Notes: generated by a model from the sequence alone, not told the origin. A stretch of DNA of 19,690 nucleotides from Coemansia sp. RSA 1804 (GCA_027578815.1 JANBTH010000353.1:1-19690), one strand, 5' to 3'. Shown: positions 6,801 through 16,872, counted from the first letter of the stretch. Translations and numbers: made by a program.

Positions 6801-9338
6801 CGCCCTCCACTACCATTGCAATGCCGCACTCTCTTGTCTCATCCGATACGCGCCGGCTCCTCAATACCTCCCACTGGATTGCCCCATCAATGCCTGCAAA
6901 GCTCGCTGCATACAATCCCAAGCCAAGAAACCGCACAGCCATCACCACCGCCACAAGAACACCCTCCGCTGCCACTTCCACCTCCACTTCATTGAAAATC
7001 AACTCTGTCAATTCAACGGGCCGTGTTGACAAGCGCAAGCGCCGTCGTCCAATTCGCTCTCTGCCAGCACCTCCGAGCAATGAACCACCTGTGATTTACC
7101 AGTCATCTGGCGAGTCTACAGCGCGTACATCCTGTACGTTAAGAATGCCGTATCTGGATGACTATCAGAGAAATCCCACAGCGTATTCGCGCGCTCTGAT
7201 GGGAACGGCACATCTATTAGACGATACTGCTGACTATCCAAGCTCCGCGTCAACTGTTAGCTCCGGTTCAAAAAGCTACCATGTCAGACGAGCCCAGTCA
7301 TCCACCCCTGTCTCGTCAAAGTCACACTCTATGCCAATGTCATTGACATCCTCGCCTTCTCCGATATCTGAAAACACAGTGTCAGGGCAGCAACAGCAGC
7401 ATCAGCAGCAACAGGGAGAGCAAACATATCATCAGCAACAGCAACAGCGTAGGAATGCGACAACCTTGGTCGTGCGCAGGTTGTTTCCATCGCTAGACGA
7501 CGACACACTTGCAACGCTTGCAGCCACTGCCGCCGCACAACAAACATCACCGCCGCCATCATCTCCACAGCAAAAAAAGAAAAGAAGCTTGCCTGGAAGC
7601 GCACTAGGCGGCATGATGGCGGGAGAATTTTATTCAGCCGATGCATCAACACTAATGGCTGGCGTTGGATTCATCGGCACCAATAGGGCCAATGGAGCCA
7701 ATGGAGCCAGTATGCAAACACCGCAGACTATCAACAATGGCAATGACACCATGTTTGTCGGTGACAAGCTTGGGCGTGAGATATTCCGCTTGCATCCACA
7801 AGCCAATTCTTGCCCCATCAAGTGGACAAAAGGTAAGCCCGTTGCAGAGATGTCTTTTTCTTTCTCTGTTTTTTTGTATGTATGGTTAGCTAAACGTCTC
7901 TTGTCTCATGTCAGCTCTCTTATTCCTCCGCCTCTTTCTTCCTTGGTGCGGGTGTTTTTTCTTTGTCCTGCTTCCACATGTTCCATCTATCCTCCTTGCC
8001 TCTTTTCCTTTCTGTTTTTCTCTATTTTTTGCGTGTCATCATATGTGAAATATGTGGAAAGGGATGATTGCTTTATATCGGTTTCTGGTAATGGTAGAAT
8101 GGAATGAACTGGCATGTCTCTTGCATAGAAATCCTTCATCTACAACGTCTTTTGCGCTGTAACAAGCAGTTGCTAATGTAATGTAAATGTAAAGACAGAG
8201 TGAAAGAGAGGAGTAGCACAAGAAACGACGAGCGGGGTTTCAATTTCATACATAGATGTTGCCTATCATGGTGCAAATTTATGCACGGTTCTTGGAATCG
8301 AATGTGATTATTGTGGCTCGGTGCTTTGTTTTACTTTCTTCCTTCTCTGCCAACGCTATGACAATTTTTACCCCCTGTTTCTATCTTGGCCCTTTTTTTG
8401 TTTTCGACCACAAGGGATGTGGCAAACAAGCATTGCATTCCTATCCATTCAATTGTTCTCAATATTCTTTATTTTTACTTTATTTTTGTAAATGCGCACT
8501 CTGTTCAATACGCATTGACATTTGGCATGTTGGGGAGGGGGGAATGTGTGTGTGACAGGCGTGGACGTGCGTTTATTGCAAGGTTTGAACTAAACAAAGT
8601 GAAGGCTCAAAAGGGAAAATGCACGCTTGCATGCGGGCATCTAATCGCAGGCTTGTGCATGTAATCTTGACGTATCTTTGTCAATGTATGAAGGTCAATC
8701 CCCTTTTTTCTATTTTATATTGCCTTAATGCTGCTTGCCACATTGTGACTGAAGTGGCCGGTTTTTTCCTGTAATCCCAATTGTATATTTTCATGTTGCT
8801 GTTTTTGGTGCATATTCTGCTATGGCGTTATGCAGCCTTTTCCGGACTATATGAGTTTCCATGAACCCCTGTTATTTTGTTTTGTTTTGTTTTGTTTTTG
8901 TATGTACACGCATGCTTCTATTTATAAATATTACTCATGTTGTTTATTGTTTCTTTTTTACCATGTCGATCGGGGCTTTTCATTTTCCCCATTTGTTTGT
9001 ATGGTTTACTTTCCTTAGCAGCGCCAATGGATGTGACAGGATATCCGCTGGCCGAGTTTCTGTCGCTGGCAGAGCTGGACTGTTGTTCCATTCTGCGTCT
9101 GCATCCCGAGCAATACCTAGCAATCAAGCACTCGCTTGTCCGCGCAGGACGTACGATGCCGGCCGGCACATTCAAAAAGCGCGATGCTCAAAAGCTCTGT
9201 CGTGTTGATGTGAACAAGACAAGCAAGGTGTTTGAGTGGTTCTGCAAGCTTGGGTGGATTCCCCAGGCGGTTCCCAAGCTCGGTGGTTTTGATTACGGCA
9301 ACGAGCCGCACTACCTGTCTATTGACGAATATAGTTGA
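6770..9338 (+). CDS. SWIRM-domain chromatin protein (Fun19/Laf type), two exons
   Basis: Exons 6770-7832 and 9019-9338 (or 9022-9338) give 460 (or 459) residues. The SWIRM domain occupies about residues 360-445: YPLAEFLSLAEL, CSILRLHPEQYLAIKHSL, FKKRDAQKLCRVDVNKTSKV, FCKLGWIP. It is a helical DNA/histone-binding fold. Proteins with this fungal C-terminal arrangement (Fun19; fission-yeast Laf proteins of a histone deacetylase complex) are nuclear chromatin factors. The pre-domain motif CPIKWTK joins to APMDV across the intron, which fixes the splice: donor GTAAGC at 7833, acceptor TAGCAG at 9016-9021. The N-terminal 350 residues are Ser/Thr-rich, with a basic NLS-like KRKRRRPIR (88-96) and a Gln-rich tract (207-226). 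The ATG at 6770 is the first in frame; Met18 (6821) is an alternative. The histone-deacetylase link is by family only. Confidence 0.85.
7833..9018 (+). other. 1.19 kb intron of the SWIRM gene
   Basis: The donor AAAG/GTAAGC and an acceptor within TTTCCTTAGCAG bound a T-rich, low-coding interval. It is about eight to ten times longer than the other introns here (120, 146 and 161 bp). Short ORFs inside show no recognisable protein. A (TTTTG)n repeat lies at 8875-8900. I looked for box C/D snoRNA motifs and tRNA motifs and found none convincing. Confidence 0.8.
8875..8900. repeat. (TTTTG)n pentanucleotide repeat
   Basis: Four perfect TTTTG units (8875-8894) are followed by TTTTTG. The repeat lies in the distal part of the SWIRM-gene intron. 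Confidence 0.9.
9016..9021 (+). promoter_or_regulatory. NAGNAG tandem 3' splice site
   Basis: TAGCAG offers two acceptors three bases apart. Use of the first gives KWTK-AAPMDV and of the second KWTK-APMDV, both in frame. The first spacing matches the usual K-G-A-P spacing I associate with this family. Confidence 0.6.
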
Positions 9339-9690
9339 ATATGAGTTGTTCTGTAAAAAAAAAGAACTCGCTTGCAGTCAGCAGCAACAAAACAGCACAC
9401 TCTGGGGAACTGGAAATGTCCAAAGTATCCATAAAAATTGTGGATGGCTGAATGCCAAAAATAGTATTCTGGTCCATGCCACGCTTCAACAAAGTCCGTT
9501 TTTCTTAGCATACATATGCTTGGCTGTTGATGGAAAACAAAATCTCTGTTCTTTTCTTCTAATATTTTACCAGCTTTTTCTGTTTTTGGTAAATGTATGT
9601 ATATGTGGTTCTCAAATTACATGGAAAGGAAAAATGAATGTGGTAAAAAAAAGGCAACAACAGAGACGCAGGGGTCATTGCAAAAGAAGA
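9339..9690. other. Convergent 3' flanks of the SWIRM and Tcp11 genes
   Basis: These 352 bp lie between two stop codons on opposite strands. The stretch is AT-rich with A-runs and T-runs that could serve both 3' ends. No RNA gene or convincing ORF is seen. Confidence 0.6.
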
Positions 9691-12564
9691 TCACTCGTTA
9701 TCAGATGACACAGGAGCAAGGCCAGGAACCTTGGCGTACCAGATCGAGCACACCTGCCAGTTAAACGACCCGAGTCGGTTCAGCCGCACAAGCAGATCGC
9801 ACACGCTTTGGGAAAGAATGTTCAGGCCAAACTTCTTCAGCTGGGCAGCAATTGACTGCTTAGAGGCATCGAGTCTGCGGACTAGCTGAGCAGGGGTATC
9901 GTCATCGCACAGACGCTGCAAAAGAAATGACCGTAGGTAGCGTTCCATCGAAGCATAGATGGGATCTTCCTTTGTCAGCGTTTTGCGTACCAGCCGCTCG
10001 GCCAGCGTGCCAAGTGCAGCAGAATCCTTTCTGCGCGTGGAAGTAGCTGCGGAATCAGGCGGTTGTCTCACGGTCTCGAGAACAAGCGCAACAACCCGAG
10101 ACATGGTAACACTGTCGTCGGCAAGCAGGCCGTGAGCATCGGTGGCCAGTTGCATTACCCGCGAATCGGTCAACGAGATACCCGTGTTGGTGCGCGCAAT
10201 TGAACGGGTCAGCATGCATAGGGCGCCAGCACTCAAGACCACCTGGATGTCGTTCTGTATGGCACCGATACGACCAGTGTCCATCGAAAGTGTCAATGGC
10301 ACGCTCGATGCATTGACAGCCACCGACTCAAAGCATAGATCAAGAAGCGATTCCCAGAACACGTGCTTCGGAGTGAGACTGCGTGGATTGTCCTGCACCA
10401 CAGTACAACGTTCGGAGAGGTCTTGGTGTTGGTCTCTGTTGACGACGTCACGCATCCATCTGGTGGTTGCCTCAATTATCTGCTGGTTGTCGCCGTTGTA
10501 GGCGTGGCTCAAATGCTGGTCCAGCTTGGAGCGCTCGTACTCGGCCGCATGGGCCCGCAGCCAGGGCCGCACCACGGTGTCCAGCTGGTGGTTAAGAGCG
10601 TCGGCACGCACTCTGTGAATCAGATTAACCGCATTGCCGACAGCCTCCAGAAGACCGGTGACACAGCCATTGCTGTCTGTGGATGCTGTGCAGCCGCGCA
10701 GTGTACTAGTATCTATTGATGCTAGTTTTTCAGCTGCAGCATCAACCTCAGCGTCACGTAGAGGCGCACACACGCTGTGGATCAGTCGCACCGCACCCGC
10801 CAGTCTGGGCGCAATCTCACTGTACGCGCCGGCATCCATCAGACGGGCGATCCATTTGGGATCGAGCTCTCTATCGACGGTCCGGCGCGCATCGCTGGCA
10901 GGCGGAGTGACCGTCCGCAACTCTCTCCGCATATACGCAAACAGACTGGCAACATGTTCGTGGATCTTCTCTGCGTCTCCGCCAGCTAGCATCTCCCGAC
11001 CAATGGTGTCGAAGAACAGCTGTGCCACCGCGTGCTGAATAGTGGACCCCTCCGGCGTTGTCTGCTCAATTGGCTGCAGTCGCATCGTGGGATCCAGAAC
11101 CAGCTCATGCGCAAGCGATGCGTCCTCCAGTGCCGCTGACGCAGTAAGGTCAAAGTTGCCCAGGATCCGGTCCACCTGAGCCGCGGCCGGATCAGCCACC
11201 GCCTTGGCCACCACCGCATCCGTAGGCGATGCATCGTCGTGATGCGAATCAGTGCGCGTCATCGAGTTAGCGGCTCCACCAGCATCTGGCCCACCGCTAC
11301 GTGTTGGCTCCTCCGGCTGGTGCGGGAGCGACGGCGTCCGCGACGGTTGCGGATCGGGATAGGTGAGACGCAGGTGGCGCTGTCGCCGAACCAGCTGCTC
11401 AACAGCGCGCTGGCCGCCCAATGTGCGCACCCGATCAACCAGCGCGGCCCGCTGCTCGTGGATGCTTACTCGCCAGGACTCGTCGCCCTGGCCAAGCGTT
11501 CTGCGCTGCACCGACTGCCACAGCCGATCGAGCTCCAGGTAGTGGCGCTCCATTGCCGATAACAGCTTCTTTGAGTCGGCGCGTTTCCACGAGTCCAGTG
11601 CAACGGCAAAGGCGTGGAAGCTGGATGCAAAATAGTACAGCCTGGCCGGCCAGCTGTTAACGTTCCTGCGGTCGTCTGGCGCCTGGTGGCCACGGGCGGT
11701 GGCAGAATTGCTGGAGTCGGCATGGGAGTTGGATAGGCCAGCCACAAAGTGCTCAAAGACCTGGGTCGTTGTGGTTGCGGCGGCCTCAACCATAGCGTCC
11801 AGCGCCGCATCGCCGGTGGTAAGGAGCTCCGGATGCGCAGCAAACAGATGCGCGGCAACAAAGGTCCGCCCAGGCGCAGCACATGGTGCCAGCTCCTCCT
11901 CCTGGTCGTCATCAGCAGACGATGACGATAGCTGCTGCTCGGGCGCACATGGTAACAGCGGCGACGAATCACATGACGCCTGTGCCAGAAGCGTGTGCAG
12001 CAGCTGTGCGGCGCCACGCACAACCGCCGGCCGCCGCATCAGCTGCGTGGCCTCGTCAAAGCCAAGCGCACGCAGCCGCTCCACCGTCACCCCACACGCC
12101 GTCCACGCTGCCGTTGCCGCGCAAACCACATGCGTGCGCCATGCGCGCTGGATCCGCACTGCTGCCATCTCCGCCGCCGCCGCCGCTGCCAGATCCGTCG
12201 GCTCGCTGCTGGTGTCCTGCGGACTGGCGCTGACGCTGGATCCTGCCTCGCCCTCGGACCCGGCGCTTGACCCCGAGTACCCCGGCTCGGGAACCACCGC
12301 CTGCCTGTTGCTCGCCGACCCACGGCTGCCTTCATTGCCGCCGCTACTATTGCTGCTGCTATTGCTATTGCTGCTGTAGTGGTGCTTCCACGACTGGACC
12401 ATGTTGCGTCGCTTCAGTGCCTGTCCGCTGTTGCGTGCCTTGCTTTGCCCATCCATCTTTCCTGCCTCATCCTCCGCCCCCAAGGAGGGCCGCCTCTTCT
12501 GTGCTGCTTCCCGCGGGGCTTCTGGCAACGCCTTGTCGTTGGTTGCTCCCTGTCTTGTATCCAT
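9691..12564 (-). CDS. Sok1/Tcp11-family protein with N-terminal IQ motif
   Basis: A single-exon protein of 957 residues. Sok1 in budding yeast was found as a high-copy suppressor of protein kinase A loss, and Tcp11 in mammals is linked to cAMP/PKA signalling in sperm; the biochemical role is unknown. Residues 1-125 are disordered, with a Ser/Asn-rich tract (64-75) encoded by an AGC/AAT-type microsatellite and then an Ala run. An IQ motif AAVRIQRAWRTHV (134-146) suggests calmodulin binding. The rest is mostly helical, with Tcp11-like stretches: AMERHYLELDRLWQSVQRR, VDRVRTLGGQRAVEQL, IAPRLAGAVRLIHSVCAPLRD, and near the C terminus LRSFLLQRL. Two acidic or Ser-rich low-complexity inserts (about 210-232 and 395-450) break the domain. 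The ATG at 12564 is the first in frame. Family assignment is from overall pattern rather than a short signature. Confidence 0.78.
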   Translation of the reverse strand: MDTRQGATNDKALPEAPREAAQKRRPSLGAEDEAGKMDGQSKARNSGQALKRRNMVQSWKHHYSSNSNSSSNSSGGNEGSRGSASNRQAVVPEPGYSGSSAGSEGEAGSSVSASPQDTSSEPTDLAAAAAAEMAAVRIQRAWRTHVVCAATAAWTACGVTVERLRALGFDEATQLMRRPAVVRGAAQLLHTLLAQASCDSSPLLPCAPEQQLSSSSADDDQEEELAPCAAPGRTFVAAHLFAAHPELLTTGDAALDAMVEAAATTTTQVFEHFVAGLSNSHADSSNSATARGHQAPDDRRNVNSWPARLYYFASSFHAFAVALDSWKRADSKKLLSAMERHYLELDRLWQSVQRRTLGQGDESWRVSIHEQRAALVDRVRTLGGQRAVEQLVRRQRHLRLTYPDPQPSRTPSLPHQPEEPTRSGGPDAGGAANSMTRTDSHHDDASPTDAVVAKAVADPAAAQVDRILGNFDLTASAALEDASLAHELVLDPTMRLQPIEQTTPEGSTIQHAVAQLFFDTIGREMLAGGDAEKIHEHVASLFAYMRRELRTVTPPASDARRTVDRELDPKWIARLMDAGAYSEIAPRLAGAVRLIHSVCAPLRDAEVDAAAEKLASIDTSTLRGCTASTDSNGCVTGLLEAVGNAVNLIHRVRADALNHQLDTVVRPWLRAHAAEYERSKLDQHLSHAYNGDNQQIIEATTRWMRDVVNRDQHQDLSERCTVVQDNPRSLTPKHVFWESLLDLCFESVAVNASSVPLTLSMDTGRIGAIQNDIQVVLSAGALCMLTRSIARTNTGISLTDSRVMQLATDAHGLLADDSVTMSRVVALVLETVRQPPDSAATSTRRKDSAALGTLAERLVRKTLTKEDPIYASMERYLRSFLLQRLCDDDTPAQLVRRLDASKQSIAAQLKKFGLNILSQSVCDLLVRLNRLGSFNWQVCSIWYAKVPGLAPVSSDNE

Positions 12565-13447
12565 GCTCTGTATATCTAAATCAATGGCGGAGAGATGGAT
12601 GTTGTAAGCAATGGCAAGTGTCTATGGTATTATAGCTCGATACTGGAAAATATATAAAATAATACAGAATGGATAAAAAAGTATGAAATAAAAAAGGTAC
12701 TATTAGAATAACGACAGAGAGAGAAAGATATAATCTTGTGCTCGTGCTACTTCTTTTGTTGCGCTATGATGACAAATGTCCGACAAGCTTAAAGCGCATG
12801 CTCTTTTAATGCTTCTTCCCCATTTCCTTTTCTCTTTCTTCCTGACTTTTTTCTTATTTGTGCTGTTTTGGAATGCCTCATGTTTTGGTGTATTAAAGCG
12901 TACCTTAATCCGCTCTTTCTTTCACTTTTGCATTACTCTTGGCTGCATTGTACTTGATGATTACGTTGTGTCATATGCCCTCGACTGTGTTGCCAGAACA
13001 ATTGTGGTCTGGACATGAATTCTCTATATCTTTTCAAAGCTTGCTCTCCCCCACTTACTTTCTCAGCTTTGACTATTTTTACGCTTTTCAAACACAAATT
13101 CCTCCTTTCTTTCGTGGGTCAGGGCGTCATGCCTACGCATTGTGCTTTTTAAATTGTCTCCGCTGCTGATTATCGTGGCGTGTCGTAGAAAAAATGTTAT
13201 TTTTGATGAAACAATGTAACAAAAAGTGAGACACAATTGTTAACGTGTCCTGGGAAAAAACCCTGTTTCGTGCAGTAGAAGAGTAGGCTGGGTGGTAGTG
13301 TTCAATTTTCAGCAAGCAAAATACTGCTATTTTTACCGCTCTCTGTGCACCGTTGTTCTGCAGAAGGATAACATGTTTAAAAAATACAAGGACAACACAT
13401 ACATAAGCGGCGACAGACATAAAAGCAACACATTAATTGATTGCACA
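12565..13447. other. Spacer between Tcp11 and transporter genes
   Basis: These 883 bp hold the 5' flank of the Tcp11-family gene (near 12565-12700, AT-rich) and the 3' flank of the transporter. The middle part is T/C-rich on the plus strand. The longest ORFs (12776-13018 plus, 13133-13420 minus) have no recognisable features. A possible C/D snoRNA at about 12766-12845 was considered and rejected. Confidence 0.55.
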
Positions 13448-15184
13448 TCAGTCGCCAAGGCCCGAAATATTGGCCGATATCTCCTCCAGCGCCTTGCCCT
13501 TTGTTTCTGGGATCTTCCAATAAACCGACGCCAATGTAGTGACCAGAAGAACAGCATAGAGCCAGAATATGGCCGGCAGCGTAATAGTGAATGCCAGCTG
13601 CAAGAAAGATACTGTCCATATGAATGAGAACAGCCAGTTGGCGATTGCAGCTACGCTCCCTGCCTTGCTTCGCAGTGCTTGGCCAAACATCTCCGCCTGT
13701 ATCACCCAGGGAATGCTTCCTAGTCCCAGCGAAAACGATCCAAGCGAGAATATAAGCGATACTATAGCCATCCAGCTTCCTACGTGATCCCGCGTTGACT
13801 GCAAATGACAGGTATCAGACAGTAGAACGACGCTGTTGCTATCCATCATGGTGGGTCTGGAAGTATGTTGTGACATACATTGGCCCATGTTTGCTGCCCA
13901 TCCGCACTTTGTGTCCAGCACACACGATCCGCACCGAGAATAGCCCTCGCAACGCGGACTGTTGATCTGCTCAAATCCAGTCAGTATCACAAACGATCCG
14001 CCAAGAACAACAAGTCCAACCGCCATGGCCACCGTGGATATCAGGAGCAGCCGCCGGCGTCCAAGATGGTCGATTGTCAGAAGTGAACCCACTGCCATCA
14101 TAAACTGCGCGAGTCCGAGAAGCAGATTGGGTAGCTGGTTTATTCCGACCATCCCTGACGCATATCCCGTGAGCCTGAACAAGTATCCTGAAAAATACTG
14201 TAGTGCTGTAAACCCCGACGACTGCTTGGCTATCTGCAATACGCAGGCAATCACTAGTGCCTGGAGAGTATTTCTCTGCGTAAACAGGTCTTTGAACTGT
14301 GCCTTCTTGTTGTCGTCAAACACTTTGATGAGCACGTTTACCTCCTCGATCATCTCCTCCTGCGACAAAGTGTCCGGATAGTTGAGCCTTTTGATCACAT
14401 TTTGCGCCTCCTTTATCTTTCCGCGGAATACGAGATCGCGGGGCGAGTTTGGAACAAAAAAAGGCCATAAGAAACGCAATGAGCAGACTCAGCGCCCCGT
14501 TTATGACAAACAGCCATTTGGTGACGTTCAGGTGCTGCGATTCCAAGATCATAGCCAGTCCAAATCCAACCGGCAACCCCAGATTCAATGCAGCTGTGTT
14601 TAACGAGATAAACAGCCCGCGGTACTCCTTTGGCGATATCTCGCCCACGTACACTGGCACTATCATTGTGGACACCCCATGGGCTACTCCAAGGATTGTT
14701 CGTCCAACAATACAAACCGTGTAGCTTGGGGCTACGCCAACTAGCACAAATCCAGCCACATATGCCGCAGAATCAAGGAGAAGGATTGTTTTTCTGCTGA
14801 ATCGCGGCCCCACTGCTGTTGCTATTATCAGCAGTCCAAGTATTGCGCCCAGCGACGTGCTTGCTCCAACATACTCGATCTGCATGGGGTTCAAGCCAAA
14901 CCAGTTCTTCAGCTTTGGCAACGTTGCCGCCGTTGACTATCAAAACAAACATTGAATAATTGGCTTGAGTTTATTAATATATTAGTCGTTGGCAATGCAA
15001 AAACAAAGCAAAAGCAAAATGGAGAAAGAGACAAACAAGCAGTGTTAGTTAACCATATTAGATGCATGTGTTCCCAACCTACCGCTGTGTCCATCCCATA
15101 CAAGAAACCATACGATGATATTAGCAACACGTAGTACGTTGTATGCAGGTGGAAAAGCCGAAGGATGGATTTTACGACCTCCAT
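13448..15184 (-). CDS. MFS sugar/inositol-type transporter with PSI-like loop, apparent frameshift
   Basis: A 12-helix major-facilitator sugar porter, about 529 residues if the frameshift is corrected. Exon 1 is 15083-15184 (34 codons, ending YGMDTA); the intron is 14937-15082 (GTAGGT...ATAG); exon 2 starts at 14936. Family motifs: GRTILGVAHG, VPVYVGEISPKEYRG, PNSPRDLV, QIAKQSSGFTALQYFS, DHLGRRRLLL, and PETKGKALEEI at the C terminus. Reading frames switch after LLIAFLMAFF in helix 6: a run of seven T (plus strand A7, 14456-14462) is one base too long for FF-VPNSPR to be in frame. The external loop between helices 9 and 10 carries six cysteines, beginning CEGYSRCGSCVLDTKCGW, like the PSI domain in that loop of animal HMIT (SLC2A13) and plant INT inositol transporters. 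The substrate is unproven; H+/myo-inositol symport is the best guess. The frameshift means either a sequence error or a pseudogene. Confidence 0.85.
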
Positions 15185-16506
15185 TTAACGTATATTTTTA
15201 TGTTTTTTGCTGCAATGTTTCAATAAATAAATAAATGAAAATACAATGTGCTTCAAGTAATAAAGGCAATACGATGCAATAAAAATCTCATATGGGTGTT
15301 TGTAGGAAAATATGCGTTCTAGAGTTTAGGAAAAATATATTAACACTGTTTTCAGCCAAGCGCTTATAATACGCAACAACAGGAGTGACATATAACGGCA
15401 CTCTATTTCTATGGGTTTTCATTTTTCTTGGCACTTGGAATGTGAATAAGCTAGACTTTAATTAATGTTCCGGGCACTAGAAAACCTCTGAAGCCATTAT
15501 TCATATTTTACCACAGCTTTTCTTTTTGGTTTCTGATTGTCAAACTGTGTGGTGGCGCTATTACGTGGATGCTGGATTACGATAGACGTCATGCTAATAG
15601 GAGAGGGGACAAATTTACTTTCATAACAAATTCATTCTCTTTTCTATCAAGCGCTTTTCTATCCATTTCCCCCAAAAAAAAGTATGCTGTTGTATGTTAG
15701 TTGAAGCGGGAAACGGTGAACAAAACATCTTGCCCAAGCGCATATGTATTCCTCGTAGCTAATTATAGATCAACGGTGGCATCTTGGAGTGCAGTGGCAA
15801 TGAACAATGTATCTTTTCTCTAATTCACGTCGAATCTGTAACTGTTTTATACCTTTTCAGCAATTGCAGTAGTGTCATTAATGTTAAGGACTAGATAGTG
15901 AAATAGGGTGCATATTGTTCATCGACTAAAGATAAAAATAGAGCAGGAGGGCTAGTAGACAGCAGGCCATTAATTATTAATAAGTCTGATTTCTAGTCCG
16001 GACTATATTCGGGTTACTAAGCTACACAAGAGGGCAATTGTTTATACAGGGTATTAGACATATTGGACCCTACCATGTCAAAGTAGAGAGAAGTAATACA
16101 GTAAAATGGGGATGCTCTTGCGATTTCACGTACTAGATTAATGCTAATGTGGCTTTATATATCCAGGGCGTTGCCCATGTCCTTGAGAGAAGCACCTGAT
16201 ATTTGGATCGTTTTAATACTATTCACACTGTCTAGTCTGACTGTGCATGGTGCTGCTGACTGCGTAAGACATGACGTCGATTGAGGAACAGGCCTGATCA
16301 ATGGGGATTCTGCACACTGGCCATTGCACAGTGGCTGGCTACACTCTACCACACATCTCTTCCTAACACACGCCACAAAAGGCGCTTGCAGCCATGCCCA
16401 AATCCACTATATTAGTGCTATTTAGTATTCGCATATAAATAAGAGACAGAAAAAACAGAATGTATTTGTAGCCAAGGAGCACACTTTTAAATATTCGCGT
16501 GTTCGC
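15185..16506. other. AT-rich 1.3 kb spacer, no gene recognised
   Basis: The stretch lies between the transporter start and the hydroxyisourate hydrolase stop, both on the minus strand. It is AT-rich and stop-dense in all frames. A perfect TATATAAAG on the minus strand (16153-16161) could be the promoter of the transporter, with a long leader, or of a non-coding RNA. A GTG-initiated, cysteine-rich 73-codon ORF (16155-16376, minus) has no ATG. I checked for U2, U4, U5, U6, 5S and tRNA signatures by eye and found none. Confidence 0.5.
16153..16161 (-). promoter_or_regulatory. Candidate TATA box, TATATAAAG
   Basis: A textbook TATA sequence on the minus strand, 970 bp upstream of the transporter ATG. 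No known RNA follows. It may drive a long transporter leader or an unrecognised transcript. Evidence is sequence only. Confidence 0.3.
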
Positions 16507-16872
16507 TTAGCTGCCACGGTAGGTGGTGTAGGAGAATGGAGCCAAGTTGAGCGGAATATGGTAGTGAGGAGCGGGCTGGTCGATCTCAAAGGTCACGTCG
16601 ACAAACGGATAGAAGCTCTTCTCGCCGTGCAGAGCAAAATAGGTCTTTGTGTCAAAGCGCACAGTGTAGACGCCGGGCTTGAGCTCATGGCTGGGCTCAA
16701 GCAGCGCTGGGCAGCGGCCGTCGTTGTTGGTGACTCCACGAGCAATGACGCCGCTTTGGCCAGCTGCCGCCGTCTGGGAGCTTGGTGCGTAGCTGATTGT
16801 AACTGGTACTCCCTGGGCTGGCTGTCCGCGGGCTGCGTCAAGAACGTGTGATGTGATAGGACTGACTCCCAT
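16507..16872 (-). CDS. 5-hydroxyisourate hydrolase (transthyretin-related protein)
   Basis: HIUase hydrolyses 5-hydroxyisourate to OHCU after urate oxidase in purine degradation. The 121-residue protein is full-length for the family. It shows the N-terminal block PITSHVLDAARGQPAQGVPV with His9, the Arg53 region NNDGRCP, FYPFVDVTFEI, and the C-terminal HYHIPLNLAPFSYTTYRGS, which ends in the diagnostic YRGS (118-121). By family knowledge His9, Arg53, His103 and the YRGS tetrapeptide make the active site; YRGS separates the enzyme from thyroid-hormone-binding transthyretin. The region after AP (about 29-41, SSQTAAAGQSG) is a longer Ser/Ala/Gln-rich loop. No C-terminal PTS1 and no obvious N-terminal PTS2 is seen, so a cytosolic location is likely. 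The ATG at 16872 matches the conserved start. The gene is divergent from the Nbl1 gene. Confidence 0.95.
   Translation of the reverse strand: MGVSPITSHVLDAARGQPAQGVPVTISYAPSSQTAAAGQSGVIARGVTNNDGRCPALLEPSHELKPGVYTVRFDTKTYFALHGEKSFYPFVDVTFEIDQPAPHYHIPLNLAPFSYTTYRGS

Noticed and set aside
6418..7029. 203-codon plus-strand frame upstream of and overlapping the SWIRM gene.
   Set aside because: It begins in the pyrimidine-rich, ATG-free leader without an ATG, and the other frame continues into SWIRM.
8256..8664. Two overlapping plus-strand frames of 92-99 codons inside the SWIRM intron.
   Set aside because: No recognisable protein, T-rich composition like the rest of the intron, and inserting them would break the KWTK-APMDV junction.
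8840..8851. CCGGACTATAT shared with about 15997-16007.
   Set aside because: A shared 11-mer is expected many times by chance in a window of this size.
11699..12379. 226-codon plus-strand frame.
   Set aside because: It is antisense to the Tcp11-family gene in GC-rich, repeat-rich DNA and its product is low-complexity Ala/Ser/Leu; a shadow frame.
12766..12845. Possible box C/D snoRNA (ATGATGA then CTGA about 76 bases later).
   Set aside because: No terminal stem next to the boxes, and the interval is a pyrimidine tract with no C'/D' boxes.
16155..16376. Cysteine-rich 73-codon minus-strand frame.
   Set aside because: It starts with GTG, has no ATG, no recognisable cysteine framework and no splice sites that would join it to another exon.
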